From: Salinivirgaceae bacterium
GTDB taxonomy: Bacteria > Bacteroidota > Bacteroidia > Bacteroidales > Salinivirgaceae
NCBI GenBank assembly: GCA_027858775.1
Contig: JAQICA010000001.1
Span: 1 to 36,561, forward strand
Length of the DNA: 36,561 nt
Reading direction: 5' to 3'
The notes under the pieces were generated by a model, which worked only from the letters and a program-made list of their open reading frames with translations, was not told the origin of the DNA and made no database searches. Shown piece by piece: positions 24,956 to 34,146 of the stretch. The position numbers and the translations under genes were made by a program. Positions within the stretch are counted from its first letter, which is position 1, and the number at the start of each line of letters is the position of its first letter.

Positions 24956-25064
24956 ATAATACAAATCAACCGCTCGAAAAAGTCAATAAAACGAGTTGAC
25001 TCAATCACACAAGAAGCGAAAAACAACTCTAGTGCAAAAAAAGCGAAAAACTAAAAAATAGACT

Positions 25065-25589
25065 ATGAGTAAAAAAGTCTACATTCCGGTAATTGTTTCT
25101 ATAATGTTAATGCTTGCTGCATGCTCTACAAAAAGCGAGCAAGAAGTACTGAAAACAAGCATTACAGAAAAGGAAAAAGAAATTGGCGACAAGCTTTCCA
25201 AAAGAACCATTAACCGAGAAGAAGCCAAAGAATTACTTGATTGCTATGAAGAGTTCGTTAACCAGTTCCCCGACGACACAACCTCAGCCGGATACCTGAT
25301 GAAAGCCGGACAACAGGCAATGTCGCACAATATGATGGGAAAAGCCATTAAGTACTTTTCGAAAGTAGAGCAAAATTACAAGCAAACGTCGCACTACCCT
25401 ATGGCCATTTTCATGAAAGCATTTGTTTACGACATGGTAGGCGACACAAAAAAAGCCAGGAATTATTATGAGCGGTTCATCAGCGAGTACCCAAACCACA
25501 AATTAGCCAACGATGCACGCATTTCAATTGGCAATCTGGGCAAATCGCTTGATGAGATTGTAAAAGATTTTGAAACGAAAAAGGAGTAG
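25065..25589 (+). CDS. Small TPR-type lipoprotein
   Basis: The 174-residue protein has a lipoprotein signal ending MLMLAAC. A short charged segment and TPR-like helical repeats follow (AGYLMKAGQQAMSHNMMGKAIKYFSKVEQNY, read as two helices; YPMAIFMKAFVYDMVGDTKKARNYYERFISEYPNH). It resembles a shortened YbgF/BamD-type outer-membrane scaffold protein, but is too short to name. It follows def by 109 bases and may be cotranscribed with ruvX-def. Confidence 0.8.
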   Translation: MSKKVYIPVIVSIMLMLAACSTKSEQEVLKTSITEKEKEIGDKLSKRTINREEAKELLDCYEEFVNQFPDDTTSAGYLMKAGQQAMSHNMMGKAIKYFSKVEQNYKQTSHYPMAIFMKAFVYDMVGDTKKARNYYERFISEYPNHKLANDARISIGNLGKSLDEIVKDFETKKE

Positions 25590-25624
25590 TACCACTCCGA
25601 TTAAACAAACTAACAGAATATAAA

Positions 25625-25680
25625 AAATGCGATACTCAGCTGGAATTAGTAATAATTCATTGTTGAGTATCGCATTTTTT
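25625..25680. terminator. Bidirectional terminator between convergent genes
   Basis: AAATGCGATACTCA (25625-25638) pairs perfectly with TGAGTATCGCATTT (25664-25677), with an inner hairpin GAATTA-GTAA-TAATTC (25643-25658) in the loop. T-runs are present on both strands. It separates the TPR lipoprotein gene (plus) from the DUF134 gene (minus). Confidence 0.85.
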
Positions 25681-25697
25681 TGTGCAACCACTTGGCG

Positions 25698-26387
25698 TTA
25701 ATGCTCGCAACGGTTTCCTCCGCCGGTTAGCTTCCCTTCTGCAAATTGCTGCGCAAGGGTTTCAACTTCCAAATTCTCAGCTCCGGTCACTACATTTATA
25801 TTATTCTGACGAAACAATTCAATAGCTTTTCCACCCATTCCGCCAGCAATAACAGTTGTTGCACCATTCTCCGAAACCCAACGAGGTATAACTCCAGGCT
25901 CGTGCTCTGGTGGCAGTTTCATGTCAACGGCCTTAACCTTTTCATTCTCAATTTCGATAAAAGCAAACTCCGGTGCATGTCCAAAATGATTGGCCAAAAC
26001 ACCAGCATCAGAAGGTATTGCTACTATTTCTTTCATTTGTATTGATTTTTTATAATTATTTGACTGACGCCTTGTTGCGTCCTCTGTTTTTGTAAAATAT
26101 GCACATCCCGCTTCAAACGCAATAGGCCGGGCTTCGACAAAAGCTTTGGCCATTTTTCGTCGCGCCGACTCGTAAATTCGGGCAAAAGATGAACGCGACA
26201 CGTTCATCTTTTCAGCTGCATCGTTGTGCTTAAGCAAAGCATAATCGGCCAACCGTAGCGCTTCATACTCTTCGTATAAAACAATAACAGCCTCGCCCGC
26301 TTCATCGTGAGCTACCCCCTCCGGTCGATAAACCGAATAGCCCGGAGGATTTAATATGTGTCTGCAACGTTTTTTTCGTGGTGCCAT
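25698..26387 (-). CDS. DUF134 DNA-binding domain fused to NifX/NifB-like iron-molybdenum-cofactor domain
   Basis: The protein has about 229 residues from ATG 26387 (MAPRKKRCRHI); an upstream ATG at 26420 is in frame but lies before the family start. The first half is DUF134 (VLYEEYEALRLADYALL, AAEKMNVSRSSFARIYESAR), a helix-turn-helix-like domain. After a linker the second half is a dinitrogenase iron-molybdenum-cofactor-type domain (EIVAIPSDAGVLANHFGHAPEF, PPEHEPG, TTVIAGGMGGKAI), ending GNRCEH. Separate DUF134 and NifX-like proteins are common; the fusion suggests a regulator sensing a metal cofactor or its carrier. No nitrogenase gene is nearby, so nitrogen fixation is not implied. Confidence 0.85.
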   Translation of the reverse strand: MAPRKKRCRHILNPPGYSVYRPEGVAHDEAGEAVIVLYEEYEALRLADYALLKHNDAAEKMNVSRSSFARIYESARRKMAKAFVEARPIAFEAGCAYFTKTEDATRRQSNNYKKSIQMKEIVAIPSDAGVLANHFGHAPEFAFIEIENEKVKAVDMKLPPEHEPGVIPRWVSENGATTVIAGGMGGKAIELFRQNNINVVTGAENLEVETLAQQFAEGKLTGGGNRCEH

Positions 26388-26770
26388 AGCACAAAGGTAG
26401 TGAGAATATTCCCAATACAAATGTCATTATTAGATTTTTTATAGCTTTAAAGGATAAAAAAATCAAAGTTAAGCTCCGGCTATTAGAAAAAATGGTACTT
26501 CAGACGTATCACTGTTCGTAAACGGTCAATTTTTAATCAATATTTCTATAATCACATATGAGCTAAACCCCACAATTAATACGTGATAAAACCGTTTAAT
26601 TACCGTTCTTCTATTGTTAAAAAAAGTATAACTTAAATTTTTGAGAATATTTTGTAACTTTAGCCATCGCACAACGTCATAGTTTCGTGCAAAAAAAAAG
26701 ACGAATAAGAACCGTTTTTAACTATAAAAACCAGAATAAATACACAACAAACAGACAGAAACCCTAAACC
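26388..26770. other. Divergent regulatory region before the ABC export operon
   Basis: No gene is seen. It contains AT-rich promoter-like sequence (a TTTTTG at 26638-26643 and TAACTTTA at 26655-26662, but with too short a spacer for a consensus pair) and a leader ending with the ABC ATPase ATG. Confidence 0.4.
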
Positions 26771-27466
26771 ATGATAACGATAAAAAACCTTCACAAATCT
26801 TACAAAATGGGGCACAACAGCCTCCATGTACTTAAAGGACTTGATTTTACGATTAACGATGGGGAGCTTGTTTCCATTATGGGCTCATCGGGTTCGGGAA
26901 AATCGACATTACTTAATATTCTAGGTCTGCTGGACAATTACGACGAAGGTGAATTTCATCTTGACGACTTATTGATCCGCAACTTGAACGAAACCAAAGC
27001 AGCACAGTACCGCAACAAATATTTTGGTTTTGTATTTCAATCATTCAACCTAATTACCTTCAAAAACGCACAGGAAAACGTGGCCCTTCCGCTGTATTAT
27101 CAGGGTATAAATCGCAAAAAGCGCAACAAAATTGCGCTGGAGTATTTAGATAAAGTTGGCTTGGCAGACTGGGCTCATCATTTGCCCAGCGAACTAAGCG
27201 GAGGACAGAAACAACGAGTAGCCATTGCCCGGGCACTAGTAACAAACCCCAAGGTAATTCTGGCCGACGAACCTACAGGAGCCCTCGACTCGAAAACCTC
27301 TTACGATGTGATGCAAATACTAAAAGACATCAATAACCTGGGCATTTCGGTAATAATTGTAACACACGAACACGACATTGCCGAAATGACCGACCGTGTA
27401 ATAAACCTGCGCGATGGACAAATTGTAGATCCTGAAGAAGCTACCAAAACCCCATCGTATGTTTGA
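26771..27466 (+). CDS. MacB/LolD-type ABC transporter ATPase
   Basis: The 231-residue protein has Walker [10 protein letters not shown] (38-46), Q-loop FVFQSFNL, signature LSGGQKQR (142-149), Walker B VILADE (162-167) and His199 in VTHEHD. This is the MacB/LolD/FtsE subfamily, which powers FtsX-like permeases rather than classic importers. It opens a five-gene operon with two permeases and an HlyD adaptor, and its 3' end overlaps the next gene by 8 bases. Such tripartite pumps in other bacteria export peptides, lipids or drugs; substrate is unknown here. Confidence 0.93.
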   Translation: MITIKNLHKSYKMGHNSLHVLKGLDFTINDGELVSIMGSSGSGKSTLLNILGLLDNYDEGEFHLDDLLIRNLNETKAAQYRNKYFGFVFQSFNLITFKNAQENVALPLYYQGINRKKRNKIALEYLDKVGLADWAHHLPSELSGGQKQRVAIARALVTNPKVILADEPTGALDSKTSYDVMQILKDINNLGISVIIVTHEHDIAEMTDRVINLRDGQIVDPEEATKTPSYV

Positions 27467-28694
27467 TTTAGATAAGTGGCAAGAGATACTCTCCACCATA
27501 AAAAAGAACAAATTAAGGACATTCCTCACGGCTTTTAGTGTAGCGTGGGGTATTTTCATGCTCATCATTATGCTGGGAGCAGGCCGGGGACTACAGAACG
27601 CAGTAATGTATAACTTTGAAGGAGATGCACAAAATAGTTTCTGGATATACCGGGGAAAAACATCAAAAGCCCATGAAGGCTACCAGCCCGGCAGATTTAT
27701 ACAGTACACAAACAAAGATCTTAACGAAACCAAACGACTGAACTCCAGCATTATTGAGAGCAGCTCATCGCGCCTAAGTGTGTCCAACGATGCCGAAATA
27801 CACTACAACACAGAACGTATCGGACACCGGGTTTACGGTGTTCATCCGGGAACGGAAGAATTAGAACAACTCAGTTTCGAAGAAGGCCGGTTTATAAACC
27901 AACTCGATATGAAAAGCTTCCGAAAAGTTGTGGCCATTTCGTACAAAACGAAAGAAGCATTGTTTAAAAACGGAGAGGAAGCGTTGGGAACGTACATTCG
28001 CCTTGGCGACATTCCCTTTAAGATAATTGGCGTATTCCGCGACATGAACGAACGCGACAACGAACGTGTGTACATTCCAATAAATACAGCTCAACGCACA
28101 TTTGGCCAGGGAAATAACATTCACAACATGGCCTTTACCGTCGAAAACATGGACTTACCGCAAAGCAAAGAGCTGGAAAATAAGTTACGAAAAGAATTTG
28201 CATCGCGCCACCATTTCGATGTAAAAGATGACCGGGCAATGTACATCAACAATAACATTGAAAACGCCAAAGAAATTCGCAATGTTTTCACCGGTATTTC
28301 CATGTTTATCTGGATCATAGGCATTGGTACTATTATAGCGGGAATTGTAGGCGTAAGCAACATTATGCTGATTGTGGTAAAAGAGCGCACCAAAGAAATT
28401 GGTATACGAAAAGCAATTGGCGCAACACCATGGTCTGTAATAAATTTAGTTTTACTAGAGGCCGTTACCATAACTACGCTTGCCGGTTACATTGGACTAG
28501 TAGCAGGCGTTGGCTTACTTGAGCTTATTTCGGCCAACATTCCTGCATCCGATTTTTTCAGAAACCCCGAAGCCGATTTCTCCATAGCTATAAGTGCAAC
28601 CATACTATTGATCATTAGTGGCGCCATAGCCGGACTCATTCCGGCCAGAAAAGCCGCACGCATAAAACCCATTGTCGCTTTACGCGATGAATAA
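27459..28694 (+). CDS. FtsX/MacB-type ABC permease, first copy
   Basis: The 411-residue protein has an N-terminal membrane segment (about 22-45), a large periplasmic MacB core domain (about 50-280) and three C-terminal membrane segments (about 285-308, 333-358, 375-395), the FtsX layout. NNIENAKEIRNVFTGIS and VVKERTKEIGIRKAIGAT (before the second segment) are typical. It pairs with the ATPase upstream and is paralogous to the next gene: both start MFDLD+WQEI and share NKLRTFLTAF and MLGAG.GLQN. Confidence 0.9.
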   Translation: MFDLDKWQEILSTIKKNKLRTFLTAFSVAWGIFMLIIMLGAGRGLQNAVMYNFEGDAQNSFWIYRGKTSKAHEGYQPGRFIQYTNKDLNETKRLNSSIIESSSSRLSVSNDAEIHYNTERIGHRVYGVHPGTEELEQLSFEEGRFINQLDMKSFRKVVAISYKTKEALFKNGEEALGTYIRLGDIPFKIIGVFRDMNERDNERVYIPINTAQRTFGQGNNIHNMAFTVENMDLPQSKELENKLRKEFASRHHFDVKDDRAMYINNNIENAKEIRNVFTGISMFIWIIGIGTIIAGIVGVSNIMLIVVKERTKEIGIRKAIGATPWSVINLVLLEAVTITTLAGYIGLVAGVGLLELISANIPASDFFRNPEADFSIAISATILLIISGAIAGLIPARKAARIKPIVALRDE

Positions 28695-28705
28695 ACCCAA
28701 AAACC

Positions 28706-29959
28706 ATGTTTGATTTAGACCGCTGGCAAGAAATTATACACACGTTAAAAAGCAATAAACTCAGAACATTTTTAACTGCGTTTGGTGTTTTTTGGGGCAT
28801 CTTTATGCTCACCGTCATGTTAGGTGCAGGTACCGGACTACAGAACGGAATTTACCGTAACATGGGCGACTTCTCTACCAATTCAGCCTTTATGTGGACG
28901 CAAAAAACCTCTGAACCCTATCGTGGGTTTGATGCCGGCAGAAGGTGGAATTTCAAAAACGGCGACACAAAAGCCATATTAGATAATGTCCCCGGCATTG
29001 AATTACTCGCACCACGTGTGCAAGGCTGGGGTGGCAGCGGTGCAACCAATGCTGTTTATAAAGACAATACCGGTTCGTTCAGTATTTATGGCGATGTACC
29101 CGCCTGGAACCTCATCGATCCGCTAACCATTACCGATGGACGGTTCATCAACCAAATGGATTTGAACCGCAGACGAAAAATTGCAGTTATTGGCCAACGC
29201 GTAAAAGAAGTACTTTTCGATAAGGGCGAAGACCCACTGAACAAACACATACAAATAAATGGAGTATATTTTACAGTTGTTGGGGTGTTCAAATCGAAAA
29301 AAACGGGTGGTCAGGCCGATAACGAAAACCAGAATGTACACATTCCCTTTACCACTATCCAGCAAATTTACAATTATGGCGATATTGTGGGGTGGTACGC
29401 GCTTACCAGTCACAAATCAACCAGCGTATCCGAAGTTACAAAAGAAGTGATCGCACTAATCAAAAGAAGACACGATATAGCTCCGCACGACGATCAGGCA
29501 ATTGGACACTTCAATGTGGAAGAGGAATTCAATAAAATGAATAACTTGTTTATTGGGATAAACGGCCTCATTTGGATTGTTGGAATTGGCACCTTGCTGG
29601 CAGGAGTGATTGGCGTATCGAATATTATGCTGGTTGTGGTGCGCGAACGCACGAAAGAAATTGGTATACGTCGAGCCATTGGCGCTAAGCCCATAAAAAT
29701 TACAAGTCAAATTGTAATGGAATCGCTTGTGCTAACGGCACTAAGCGGCTGGCTGGGACTCGTCTTTGGAGTTGGGCTAATTGAACTCATAAACACTGCA
29801 ATGGGTGGCGGAGGCGACTTTTTCTACAACCCGACTGTCGATTTCAACATTGCTGTAACAGCACTAACAATATTGGTGCTGTCGGGCACATTTGCCGGCA
29901 TGATTCCTGCTCGAAGAGCACTAAAAATAAGACCTATAGAAGCATTAAGAACCGAATAA
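28706..29959 (+). CDS. FtsX/MacB-type ABC permease, second copy
   Basis: The 417-residue protein has the same layout as the preceding gene: first membrane segment about 20-43, periplasmic domain, three C-terminal segments, with VVRERTKEIGIRRAIGAK before the second. It starts 12 bases after the first copy. The pair is probably a duplication giving a heterodimeric permease. The periplasmic domains have diverged most, as expected if they contact different partners. Confidence 0.9.
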   Translation: MFDLDRWQEIIHTLKSNKLRTFLTAFGVFWGIFMLTVMLGAGTGLQNGIYRNMGDFSTNSAFMWTQKTSEPYRGFDAGRRWNFKNGDTKAILDNVPGIELLAPRVQGWGGSGATNAVYKDNTGSFSIYGDVPAWNLIDPLTITDGRFINQMDLNRRRKIAVIGQRVKEVLFDKGEDPLNKHIQINGVYFTVVGVFKSKKTGGQADNENQNVHIPFTTIQQIYNYGDIVGWYALTSHKSTSVSEVTKEVIALIKRRHDIAPHDDQAIGHFNVEEEFNKMNNLFIGINGLIWIVGIGTLLAGVIGVSNIMLVVVRERTKEIGIRRAIGAKPIKITSQIVMESLVLTALSGWLGLVFGVGLIELINTAMGGGGDFFYNPTVDFNIAVTALTILVLSGTFAGMIPARRALKIRPIEALRTE

Positions 29960-29976
29960 AAAAAATAACCGAAACC

Positions 29977-31098
29977 ATGAAAAAAATTCTTCGCACACTA
30001 CTTTACGTTGTCATTGCCACCGTTTTTATTGGCACCATCGTATTTTTGTATCAAAAATCGCAACCCAAAGAAAAAATTTATGAAATTGACCAGCCATTTA
30101 CCACCAACATTGAGAACAAAACAGTGGCAACAGGAACTATAATTCCGAGGAAAGAGGTGGAAATAAAGCCAAGAGTGAGCGGCATTATTACAAAAATATA
30201 TGTGGAGCCGGGAGTAATTGTCAAAGAAGGCGACCTAATTGCAAAGGTAACGGTAGTTCCCGATATGGTAAGTCTGAACAATGCTGAAGCACGGTTGGAG
30301 CAGAGCCAAATTACCGTAACCGATGCGCAACGCAAATACGACCGGCAGAAAAAACTCTACGACAAAGGTGTGATTGCAATTGCCGATCTTGAGCAAATGG
30401 AAATTGCCCTACAGAATGCAAAGTCGGAGCTTGAAGCAGCGAAAAACAACCTTAATCTCATCAAAGAAGGAGTATCGGCCAAAGCCGGAGCTCAAACAAA
30501 CACGCTTATTAAAAGCACCATTAGCGGAATGATACTCGACATACCAGTAGAACAAGGAAATTCGGTAATAGAAAGCAACACGTTTAACGATGGAACAACC
30601 ATTGCAACGGTAGCCAACATGAACGAAATGATTTTTGAGGGTAAAATAGACGAAAGCGAAGTGGGAAAAATAAAAGACGGTATGCCACTAAAACTTAGCA
30701 TTGGTGCACTTGAAGATGTAGTATTCGACGCATGGCTGGAGTACATATCGCCCAAAGGCGTTGAGGAAGATGGCGCTGTAAAATTTACCATAAAAGCAGC
30801 GGTCGAACTAAAAAAAGACTACTTTATTCGTTCAGGCTATTCGGCTACAGCCGATATTGTTTTGGAAAAACGCGATAGCGTAATGGCCATTAAGGAGAGC
30901 TTAATCAGTTTCGAAAACGAAGGCGACAGCGTATATGTGGAGATTGAAACGGACACGCAAAAATTCGAAAAACGTTTCATAAAAATAGGAATTAGCGATG
31001 GAATAAACATCGAAGTGCTCGAAGGGCTGGAAAAAGAAGATCGCATAAAATCGAAAGAAATAACAGAAAAAGAAGAAGAACCTGCAAAAGAAGAGTAA
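29977..31098 (+). CDS. HlyD/MacA-type periplasmic adaptor protein
   Basis: The 373-residue protein has one N-terminal membrane segment (about 6-26). A biotinyl-lipoyl half (KPRVSGIITKIYVEPGVIVKEGDLIAKV) follows, then an alpha-hairpin (about 95-160), the second lipoyl half (STISGMILDIPVEQGNSV) and the beta-barrel and membrane-proximal domains. It would link the inner-membrane MacB-type pump to an outer-membrane channel. No TolC-like gene is in the operon. Confidence 0.9.
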   Translation: MKKILRTLLYVVIATVFIGTIVFLYQKSQPKEKIYEIDQPFTTNIENKTVATGTIIPRKEVEIKPRVSGIITKIYVEPGVIVKEGDLIAKVTVVPDMVSLNNAEARLEQSQITVTDAQRKYDRQKKLYDKGVIAIADLEQMEIALQNAKSELEAAKNNLNLIKEGVSAKAGAQTNTLIKSTISGMILDIPVEQGNSVIESNTFNDGTTIATVANMNEMIFEGKIDESEVGKIKDGMPLKLSIGALEDVVFDAWLEYISPKGVEEDGAVKFTIKAAVELKKDYFIRSGYSATADIVLEKRDSVMAIKESLISFENEGDSVYVEIETDTQKFEKRFIKIGISDGINIEVLEGLEKEDRIKSKEITEKEEEPAKEE

Positions 31099-31104
31099 AG
31101 TACC

Positions 31105-32247
31105 ATGAAAAATTTAGTACTTATAGCGAGCAGCCTGCTTTTAGCAAGCTGCTCGTTTACAAATCAGGCAACATTTACTCCGGAGTATAAAAATCAATAT
31201 AATGAACTATATACAGTAGAAATTCCGGAACACTACGAGTTAGTGCTTATTATGATGGCCATTTCAGAAGTTGGGCAAACCGACTCGTCGTTTATGGACA
31301 TGACAACTCCGTACTACCATGAAGTGCAACAACATTTCAAAAAGTACGAAAATCATAAAATGATACGAAAAATAAACCGGAAAATTAAAAAACCGGAACA
31401 CACAATGAGTTATATGCATGCGATCGTGTACAGAACCAATGCACTAGCCTACAAAATAAATAGCACAAACGAATTAGTTTACGGCAATATTCTTCCCTTG
31501 CGTTATGCTTTTCCCTTTGTTCGTAATCCATTGAAAAAACACCGTAAACACATTAACAGTTTTATTCGCGAAAGCCATTTCAGGGAGTTCTATTCGGAAC
31601 ATAAACCTTTCTACGATTCGCTGATTCAGGACTACAAAAAACATGTTCCACTAACCCAAATGGTAGAATGGTTAAATGATAAATTCCCCGATATTACTTA
31701 TAATAACTTTACGGTAATTGCATCGCCGCTGATCAAAAATCCCAACTACACCCGCCGATTTTACGACACTACATTCCAGCAGGCAATCATGTCGGTGGGA
31801 GCTCATAAAAACAATAATAAAGAGATAAACACCGGTGGCCACCGGGCTATTTTCACAGAAGTTGATCATAACTACGTTAATCCAGTTTCAGACGACTATT
31901 ATAAACGTATTGACGAAACCTTCGAAAATCTGGACACCTGGCGTAAAGAAGGCAACCTTACTGATGCATATGGCTCACCCTACAAGGTGTTTAATGAATA
32001 CATGACGTGGGGGTTATTCTCATTGTTTGCATTAGACAATTATGACGCTCAAACAGCGAAAAAGGCCATAAAAAGTTCTGAAAACACAATGATTTACTAT
32101 CGTAACTTCATCAACTTTGAAGAATTTAATCAGAAACTAATATCGCTTTACACCAACAATTCAAAAATTACAATAGAGGAAATATACGAAACCATGCTTA
32201 CCTGGAGTGAAAACTTTCAACCCGAGAGCACAAATGATGGGGATTAA
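31105..32247 (+). CDS. DUF4932-like lipoprotein with a degenerate metalloprotease motif
   Basis: The 380-residue protein has a lipoprotein signal (LLLASC, Cys16). The rest resembles DUF4932 proteins, which carry an HExxH-like zinc motif followed by a downstream Glu. Here the segment reads FTEVDHNYVNP (T251-E252-x-x-H255), so the first His is replaced by Thr, while a later NEYMTW supplies the usual Glu. If this alignment is right the protein may have lost protease activity. It starts 6 bases after the adaptor gene and is cotranscribed, so it is probably a periplasmic or surface accessory of the pump. Confidence 0.65.
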   Translation: MKNLVLIASSLLLASCSFTNQATFTPEYKNQYNELYTVEIPEHYELVLIMMAISEVGQTDSSFMDMTTPYYHEVQQHFKKYENHKMIRKINRKIKKPEHTMSYMHAIVYRTNALAYKINSTNELVYGNILPLRYAFPFVRNPLKKHRKHINSFIRESHFREFYSEHKPFYDSLIQDYKKHVPLTQMVEWLNDKFPDITYNNFTVIASPLIKNPNYTRRFYDTTFQQAIMSVGAHKNNNKEINTGGHRAIFTEVDHNYVNPVSDDYYKRIDETFENLDTWRKEGNLTDAYGSPYKVFNEYMTWGLFSLFALDNYDAQTAKKAIKSSENTMIYYRNFINFEEFNQKLISLYTNNSKITIEEIYETMLTWSENFQPESTNDGD

Positions 32248-32442
32248 AGGTGGCAATATGCGGAGGCCGGAATTCCAAAACTCCTACTTATCAAACAGTT
32301 GCGAGCTTGAGTAAATGCGCAAAAGTAAAAATTACCCACAAACCCCGGCTTACGTAGTCTCAGCAAGAAAACTACCTGTTTTTTTTGGAGTGCCCATTAA
32401 TAAAACTTCAAGAACAAGGTTTGGTTGTGGTACTTATGTGGC

Positions 32443-32757
32443 TTATGCAGCAACTTCAATACCTGTCTTTTTTATTTCTACAACAAATGGATTTCCTGAA
32501 ATAAAATCATCATGAGAAATTGGATGCGGTTCAATTCTCGAATCAATTTGTGCTGCCAACATCATAAGTTGTACCTGAATATCAAATCGCTTTGAATCAT
32601 CTAAGTTTGAAAAAATCAATGCAACATCTATATCACTATCTTCTGTCGATTTCCCTTTAGCATATGAGCCAAATACATATACTTTCTCAATACCAACGAA
32701 ATTTTCTTTAATCAAACCTAGATATTTTGCTATTGTTGTATCAATGTTTTTATCCAT
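32443..32757 (-). CDS. MNT-type nucleotidyltransferase antitoxin
   Basis: The 104-residue protein shows the polymerase-beta nucleotidyltransferase motif GSYAKGKSTEDSDIDVAL (G30-S31, D42-x-D44). This is the small MNT family that pairs with HEPN proteins; in studied pairs MntA neutralises the HEPN toxin by attaching AMP to it. The start overlaps the end of the HEPN gene by 28 bases on the same strand, so they are translated together. Confidence 0.85.
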   Translation of the reverse strand: MDKNIDTTIAKYLGLIKENFVGIEKVYVFGSYAKGKSTEDSDIDVALIFSNLDDSKRFDIQVQLMMLAAQIDSRIEPHPISHDDFISGNPFVVEIKKTGIEVAA

Positions 32758-33137
32758 GGTCTTAATTCTTTTATTTTTTCAATCCACTCTTCAGTAAATT
32801 CAGTGGTACATAGATTCTTGAAGCTCATTTTATAGTCATCGTATCTAGCGTTTATATTAAATGCTGTAATAGTCACTAGTTGCTTTTTTTCATCATCTGT
32901 TAAACTCAATTCTGCTTTCTCTGCTAATCTCAAAAGATTATGAATAAAAGGTGGATAGTCAGATTTTACTTTGACATAGTAAGCTTTTAAAAGTTTCTCA
33001 ATCATCAAATGTCCTATAAATAAAGACCAACTAAATCTTTTTGAATCAAACATTACAATCATTGTTTTGTAATCATCATCTGAGCTAGCAATCCAATACT
33101 CAATCAGTTTATCCTTATTGAAGTCTTTATTTCCCAT
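32730..33137 (-). CDS. HEPN-domain protein (likely toxin of a HEPN/MNT pair)
   Basis: The 135-residue all-helical protein has the HEPN pattern: FIGHLMIEKLLKAYYV and PPFIHNLLRLAEKA, then INARYDDYK (Arg98-Tyr99). HepT toxins use an R-x4-6-H RNase motif; here the motif is RYDDY, as in the PF05168 branch, with no His at the usual place. It may still bind RNA or act as a different kind of partner. It precedes and overlaps the MNT gene. Codon use looks similar to the neighbours. Confidence 0.8.
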   Translation of the reverse strand: MGNKDFNKDKLIEYWIASSDDDYKTMIVMFDSKRFSWSLFIGHLMIEKLLKAYYVKVKSDYPPFIHNLLRLAEKAELSLTDDEKKQLVTITAFNINARYDDYKMSFKNLCTTEFTEEWIEKIKELRPWIKTLIQQ

Positions 33138-33315
33138 AGTCTCAAATATACGAAAATATCAATAATCCATGCTAAATATGTCGACGAAATGCTCTTTTGC
33201 CATTAAGCACAACAAAACGATAAGCTTTGAATTTATTCCTGATAATAGTACTGCGGGTAAAAAAACATCGTACGTATTATTTGAATAAATAGCCAGCTCT
33301 TTAGCGCAAAACCGC

Positions 33316-33771
33316 CTACCTCATGAAACGCGAAGCTTGTTCTTGTGCTCTACGAAGAGCAACTTCATCGGCTACGCCCTGCGGAACACATATTTTATTG
33401 ACAGGATTAAAATAAGTACTTAACGATTTTGCCAGCACAATTGCAACCGGAATACCAACTATGGAAACAAACAATCCCACAATCTGCACAATAGAAACAA
33501 TTGTTAAAATCAACCCAAAGGGAAAATACAAAATACTGATTAAAAGCCCATAGGCTTTCCACAACGCATTTTGGTCTGCTTTGAGTTCATCCCTACTAAT
33601 CATGGCACTGGAAAATGGCGTAATTAAAAACTTGGCATGCTGCAACAACCCTAACCCAATGGGCGCGCCAATAATAGTGACAACAAACAACGCTCCAACA
33701 ACAAACGTAGCAAAAGCGGTTACAAACCCCATAAACGGGATGTGCCAGATGATATTTCCTAAAGTTCTCAT
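33316..33771 (-). CDS. YccF-like inner membrane protein
   Basis: The protein has about 151 residues from ATG 33771; an in-frame TTG two codons earlier is an alternative. It has several hydrophobic segments and YccF-domain motifs (GNIIWHIPFMGF, IIGAPIGLGLLQHAKFLITPFS, LFVSIVGIPVAIVLAKSL), with two similar halves. The function is unknown. It stands alone between the HEPN/MNT pair and a decayed fragment. Confidence 0.75.
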   Translation of the reverse strand: MRTLGNIIWHIPFMGFVTAFATFVVGALFVVTIIGAPIGLGLLQHAKFLITPFSSAMISRDELKADQNALWKAYGLLISILYFPFGLILTIVSIVQIVGLFVSIVGIPVAIVLAKSLSTYFNPVNKICVPQGVADEVALRRAQEQASRFMR

Positions 33772-33899
33772 ATGCAAATTATTTAACTAGATTTTACAAC
33801 AAAACAACCATTAAAGCATACTCCTAAGTGAGTGAAAATATTCGAAATTTCCAAATTTGCATAGATCAGTTTCACATCATGCCTATTAGATTACAGACT

Positions 33900-34097
33900 T
33901 CACCCCTGGCAATCGCCACCGTTAGTAGTTTCCCACAACCCGGCACTGGCACTTCCAATTTTGATGTGGTCGCTATCGTTTGGGTCGACCCAAATGGAAT
34001 TGACGCGGCCAATATTACTCTCATTTTGCCCCAAATGCTGAGGGCCGGGATTCTCCCACTGTTGGATGGTGTTTTGGGTATTTGTTTGATTTTGCAT
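33900..34097 (-). pseudogene. Remnant of a sortilin-like repeat surface protein
   Basis: A 65-codon minus-strand frame reads QQWENPGPQHLGQNE, GRVNSIWVDPNDSDHIKIG and SAGLWETTNGG. This is the start of a bladed repeat typical of sortilin (VPS10)/BNR-like secreted proteins of Bacteroidota, often T9SS cargo (family pattern GRxxSIxVDPxNxxxxYxGxxxGGLWxTxNGG). It stops right after NGGDCQG; no signal peptide or further blades are seen. It is a fragment of a much larger gene, probably left by deletion. Confidence 0.55.
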
Positions 34098-34146
34098 AAA
34101 AAGCAAAAAAACAGTGGGCTTTTACGGGTGTTTCGGCATCTATACA

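Noticed and set aside
32248-32442. Small plus-strand frame near the HEPN/MNT pair
   Set aside because: Mostly antisense to the nucleotidyltransferase gene; no recognisable features.
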